Origin: JBGVMW01 sp045125095
Lineage (GTDB): Bacteria; Bacillota; Clostridia; Lachnospirales; Lachnospiraceae
Assembly: GCA_045125095.1 (NCBI GenBank)
Contig: JBGVMW010000261.1
Span: 1 to 34,892 of the forward strand
Length of the DNA stretch: 34,892 nt
Reading direction: 5' to 3'
Below the pieces are notes generated by a model. It searched no databases and was not told where the DNA came from. It saw nothing but the letters and a program-made list of their open reading frames with translations. Shown here piece after piece: positions 32,720-34,892 of this stretch. Numbering within the stretch: the first letter of the stretch is position 1; the number at the start of each line of letters is the position of its first letter. The position numbers were made by a program, and so were the translations under genes.

Positions 32720-33342
32720 AACACCTAGAATATGATGAATTATTTGATTTGGCTCGTTCAAATGCATCGGATGAAGGATTTGTTGATGAACAGATTATAA
32801 GAATGGAGCATTTGAAAAGCTGTAAGGAGTGTTATGAATCATTCTGTCTGCTAACAATGTTAGAAGATGAGATGGGAGATATTAATATTTCAGAAGAGTA
32901 TGGATCTGTCTATAGTCCCGTTACAGAAACGGTAAAGATGGTAAAAAGAACAATTTTGGCAACTATTAATGTAATTTATGGTAATGTTCAAGACTTTGCA
33001 GAAATTGTTATGAAACAATTGGATAAGATTAATGAACCATTACAGTTTGAACCTGTTTTAGCTACGACAGTGCGTGGCACGACTGGGAATACGGATGCAC
33101 ATATTACGCGTTTGGAAGAGTTAGAAGATGATCGAACATTTGTTTCGTATAATTCGGTAACAAATGAAGTTGAAATACAGCTGAACATTAGAAAGCTAGA
33201 GACTCCAAATGTAATAGTGGTATTATCATTTGAAGATTTCTCTTCAATGACAGTATCATTGGAGAAAAAAGGAAATGTATTAAGGGGAGTGGCATCAAAT
33301 ATTCCAATTGGTAACTTTGTTATTACTATAGAATCGGAATAA
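32716..33342 (+). CDS. Zinc-binding anti-sigma-like protein
   Basis: This 208-residue protein has an HxxxCxxC cluster near the N-terminus (His32, Cys36, Cys39 in MEHLKSCKECYES), as in the zinc finger of anti-sigma factors (zf-HC2 type). A helical segment follows (VKMVKRTILATINVIYGNVQ), which may be amphipathic rather than a true membrane span. The C-terminal half is beta-rich (VEIQLNIRKLETPNVIVVLS, MTVSLEKKGNVLRGVASNIP), which might be a sensor. It overlaps the sigma-like gene by 4 nt. Its position as the last gene before the terminator fits a feedback brake. No strong membrane anchor is visible, so it would act in the cytoplasm. Confidence 0.6.
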   Translation: MKHLEYDELFDLARSNASDEGFVDEQIIRMEHLKSCKECYESFCLLTMLEDEMGDINISEEYGSVYSPVTETVKMVKRTILATINVIYGNVQDFAEIVMKQLDKINEPLQFEPVLATTVRGTTGNTDAHITRLEELEDDRTFVSYNSVTNEVEIQLNIRKLETPNVIVVLSFEDFSSMTVSLEKKGNVLRGVASNIPIGNFVITIESE

Positions 33343-33397
33343 AATAATTTGAAATAACGGAAAGGGTAAGTGGTTAAATTTGCTAAAGTTAGTTTTG

Positions 33398-33426
33398 AGG
33401 ATATCAAATCGATATCCTTTTTTTTC
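33398..33426 (+). terminator. Terminator of the Hsp70/GTPase cluster
   Basis: GGATATC (33399-33405) and GATATCC (33411-33417) form a perfect 7-bp stem with a 5-nt loop, extended by A-T at its base, and a run of eight or more T follows. It lies 56 nt after the last gene. Confidence 0.85.
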
Positions 33427-33461
33427 GTAAGTGCAAAATATTGCTACGTTACTCGTAAATT

Positions 33462-33492
33462 ATGCTTGCACCAAAATGATAGATGCAAGCAT
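33462..33492 (-). terminator. Hairpin near the left end of the IS66 element
   Basis: ATGCTTGCA (33462-33470) and TGCAAGCAT (33484-33492) form a perfect 9-bp stem with a 13-nt loop, just beyond the transposase stop on the minus strand. It could end transposase transcription or block read-in. Confidence 0.4.
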
Positions 33493-33503
33493 TTTACTCT
33501 GTT

Positions 33504-34769
33504 TTAGTTTTGACAGTTAGCTTTCGCAGTTTCACTCCATGGGGCAAGCTGTTCCAACTGTTCATCTGACATTTTATCATTTGGTCGTTGTGACAAAAGA
33601 TAGGTCAGATATCTATAGGTATTCAGATCATTCGCTTTTGCCATCTCAACCATTGTATACACAATAGTGCTGGCGGTGGCTCCTTTAGGACTGGCACTGA
33701 ACAGCCAGTTCTTCCGACCAACAGTAAATGGTCTGATTGCATTCTCACTGAGATTATTAGAAAGACTACAATGACCGTCTTCCAGATAGGTCATCAGGGT
33801 GTCTTTCCGATTTTGGGCATAGTTCACCGCTTTCGCCAAACGAGTCCCCTTGTTTGGACGCTGTTGATCCAGCCAATTCCAGAATGCATCCAGTATCGGC
33901 TTCTCCTTTTCAAGGCGGAATGCTTTTCGCTGCTCTGCGGTATGATTTTTTGCTTTTGAGTACCGCTCACAATCAAACAGCTTGGAACAGAACTGTACTC
34001 CCTGCACTGCCGGAAGGCTATAATCATACTCTTTCCCTTTCGGTATGGCATCCGTGAAGTAACGTCTCACATGTGCCCAGCAAGAGCATCGTTTGATATC
34101 TGGTAGATTGTTATACCCTTGGTATCCATCGGTCTCCAGATATCCGCTGAACCCCTTCAGGAAAGATTCCGCATGGAACTTTGCCCTTGTCTCTGTGTAA
34201 TGATAGAGCAGGATTGGCGGAAGCCCGTCTTCTCCACTGCGGAAGAGCCACATCCAGGAATCTGTTTCAGGATTACGCTCTGGCTCATTCAGCACCTGAA
34301 CCCGTGTTTCGTCTGCCATCAGATATTTACGCATCAATAACTGACGGTGAAAATAATCATAAACATGACAGAGATAATTCTCGGCACAGTAAATAATCCA
34401 ATTAGCAAGCGTAGCCCGGCTTAATGGGACACCCAGTTGTTTCCAATCTGCCTCCTGCCGCTTTAACGGCAGACCATTCTGGTACTTCTGGTGCATCGCC
34501 CATGCAACAACGGATTCAGATGCATAACTTTCTGGGATTACCGGTTCCTGCACAGGAGCTTTAACAAACGTCTGATCATCGGGATGTTCCACTGAAACGG
34601 CACACTCCGGGCATTTATACGTTTCACGATAAATATTTACCACTTTCCCTTTGGCAGGGGTAAAGCGGAATTCATGACGGACGAATTCTTTTCCAATACA
34701 TTCCATCTGCGTTCCGCAGGTTGGGCAGTTTCGTTCCTCCTCCGGAAGAGATGAATAATCCGCGGTCAA
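33504..34769 (-). pseudogene. tnpC: IS66 transposase TnpC, N-terminally truncated
   Basis: This 421-residue frame has the IS66 DDE core: Asp152 in LMADETRVQVLNEP, Asp213 in LETDGYQGYNNL and Glu341 in SNNLSENAIRPFTVGRKNW. Zinc-binding Cys pairs lie at 14/17 and 52/55. IS66 TnpC usually has about 500 or more residues, with an N-terminal helical and leucine-rich region that is missing here. The only start is TTG at 34767-34769, without a proper site. The accessory tnpA and tnpB genes are not in the window. The G+C-rich codons differ from the AT-rich cluster to its left, as expected of a recent insertion. Confidence 0.85.
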
Positions 34770-34770
34770 A

Positions 34771-34844
34771 TGAGCCGGCTGTCCGGTAAGGTTGAGCCAT
34801 TGTTCCGATTATCCGTGAGCCATCATTCCAGTCGAAGTGAGCCA
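34771..34844. repeat. Four TGAGCC(A/G) direct repeats, IS-end-like
   Basis: TGAGCCG at 34771 and TGAGCCA at 34793, 34816 and 34838 recur every 22-23 bp. Evenly spaced short repeats at an element end are typical transposase binding sites of IS21-family insertions. They replace the missing start of the IS66 gene, so a second element probably inserted there. The rest of that element would lie beyond the window. Confidence 0.55.
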
Positions 34845-34852
34845 TTTGCTTT

Positions 34853-34891
34853 ATAATAGATTTATACACGTTTATCGTGTAAATCTATTAT
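34853..34891. repeat. Long inverted repeat at the window end
   Basis: ATAATAGATTTATACACG (34853-34870) pairs with CGTGTAAATCTATTAT (34876-34891) around a 5-nt loop with a 2-nt bulge. It is adjacent to the TGAGCC repeats and may be a hairpin at the tip of the second element or a transcription barrier. Its role cannot be settled from this edge. Confidence 0.45.
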
Positions 34892-34892
34892 G

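Larger units (their letters stand above)
33427..34780 (-). mobile_element. IS66-family insertion sequence, truncated
   Basis: The left edge starts GTAAGTGCAAAAT at 33427, which fits the GTAAG ends of IS66 elements and lies right after the T tract of the cluster terminator. The transposase runs leftward to 33504. The other end is missing: the gene loses its N-terminal part near 34770-34790, where TGAGCC repeats begin. The target-site duplication cannot be checked because that end is gone. Confidence 0.65.

Noticed and set aside
1..34892. CRISPR arrays, tRNA and rRNA genes
   Set aside because: No regularly spaced 25-40-nt repeats and no recognisable cloverleaf or rRNA sequence was seen on reading; a tRNAscan run was not possible.

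Overview
The window looks like an integrative conjugative element (ICE) and its cargo in a gut Clostridium relative, most likely Lachnospiraceae. The evidence is the set of ICE accessory genes (CD1108-like protein, large SNF2 helicase, sortase, paired SpoVG domains, DUF6674-like protein), the AGGAGG ribosome binding sites, and low-G+C coding. The assignment rests on recognised families; no 16S or housekeeping gene is present.

Region 1 (1-8300) is ICE backbone with fairly balanced base composition. A CD1108-like gene is fused to what looks like a replication-initiator tail and stops at a 5'-truncated group II intron (about 955-2986). The intron retains its reverse transcriptase ORF, domain V and a 3' end, and it runs directly into the 3' part of an ICE helicase gene. 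A sortase, a conserved hypothetical, a double SpoVG protein, a coiled-coil DUF6674-like protein and two small Cys-rich ORFs (one frameshifted) follow. Region 2 (8300-9826) is AT-rich. It holds an Xre regulator and a tyrosine integrase, both leftward, and a divergent control region with a near-consensus promoter and two pairs of perfect palindromes.

Region 3 (9826-33342) is one long rightward gene cluster of about 23.5 kb and is the main interest. It encodes an Xre regulator, a membrane-anchored zinc-ribbon GTPase, a GrpE-like exchange factor, two Hsp70s, a J-like protein without HPD that carries zinc ribbons and FN3-like domains, and a second zinc-ribbon GTPase. Next come a GAP1-like 914-residue protein, a third Hsp70 with damaged nucleotide motifs, a J-protein relic and a third GTPase with a damaged switch motif. 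After these are an acidic protein, a transglutaminase-like protein, a small membrane protein, a large protein with a caspase-like CHAT domain, and a sigma-70-like/zinc-binding anti-sigma-like pair. A terminator at 33398-33426 closes the cluster. I read it as a chaperone- and GTPase-gated biological conflict (probably defence) system: chaperones and GTPases would sense or threshold a signal, the CHAT and transglutaminase proteins are the likely effectors, and the Xre and sigma/anti-sigma genes give control. That function is inference.

Region 4 (33427-34892) is mobile DNA: an IS66-family transposase gene cut off at its 5' end by a stretch of about 22-bp-spaced TGAGCC repeats that looks like the end of another insertion sequence, probably IS21-like. 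No tRNA, rRNA or CRISPR array was seen.
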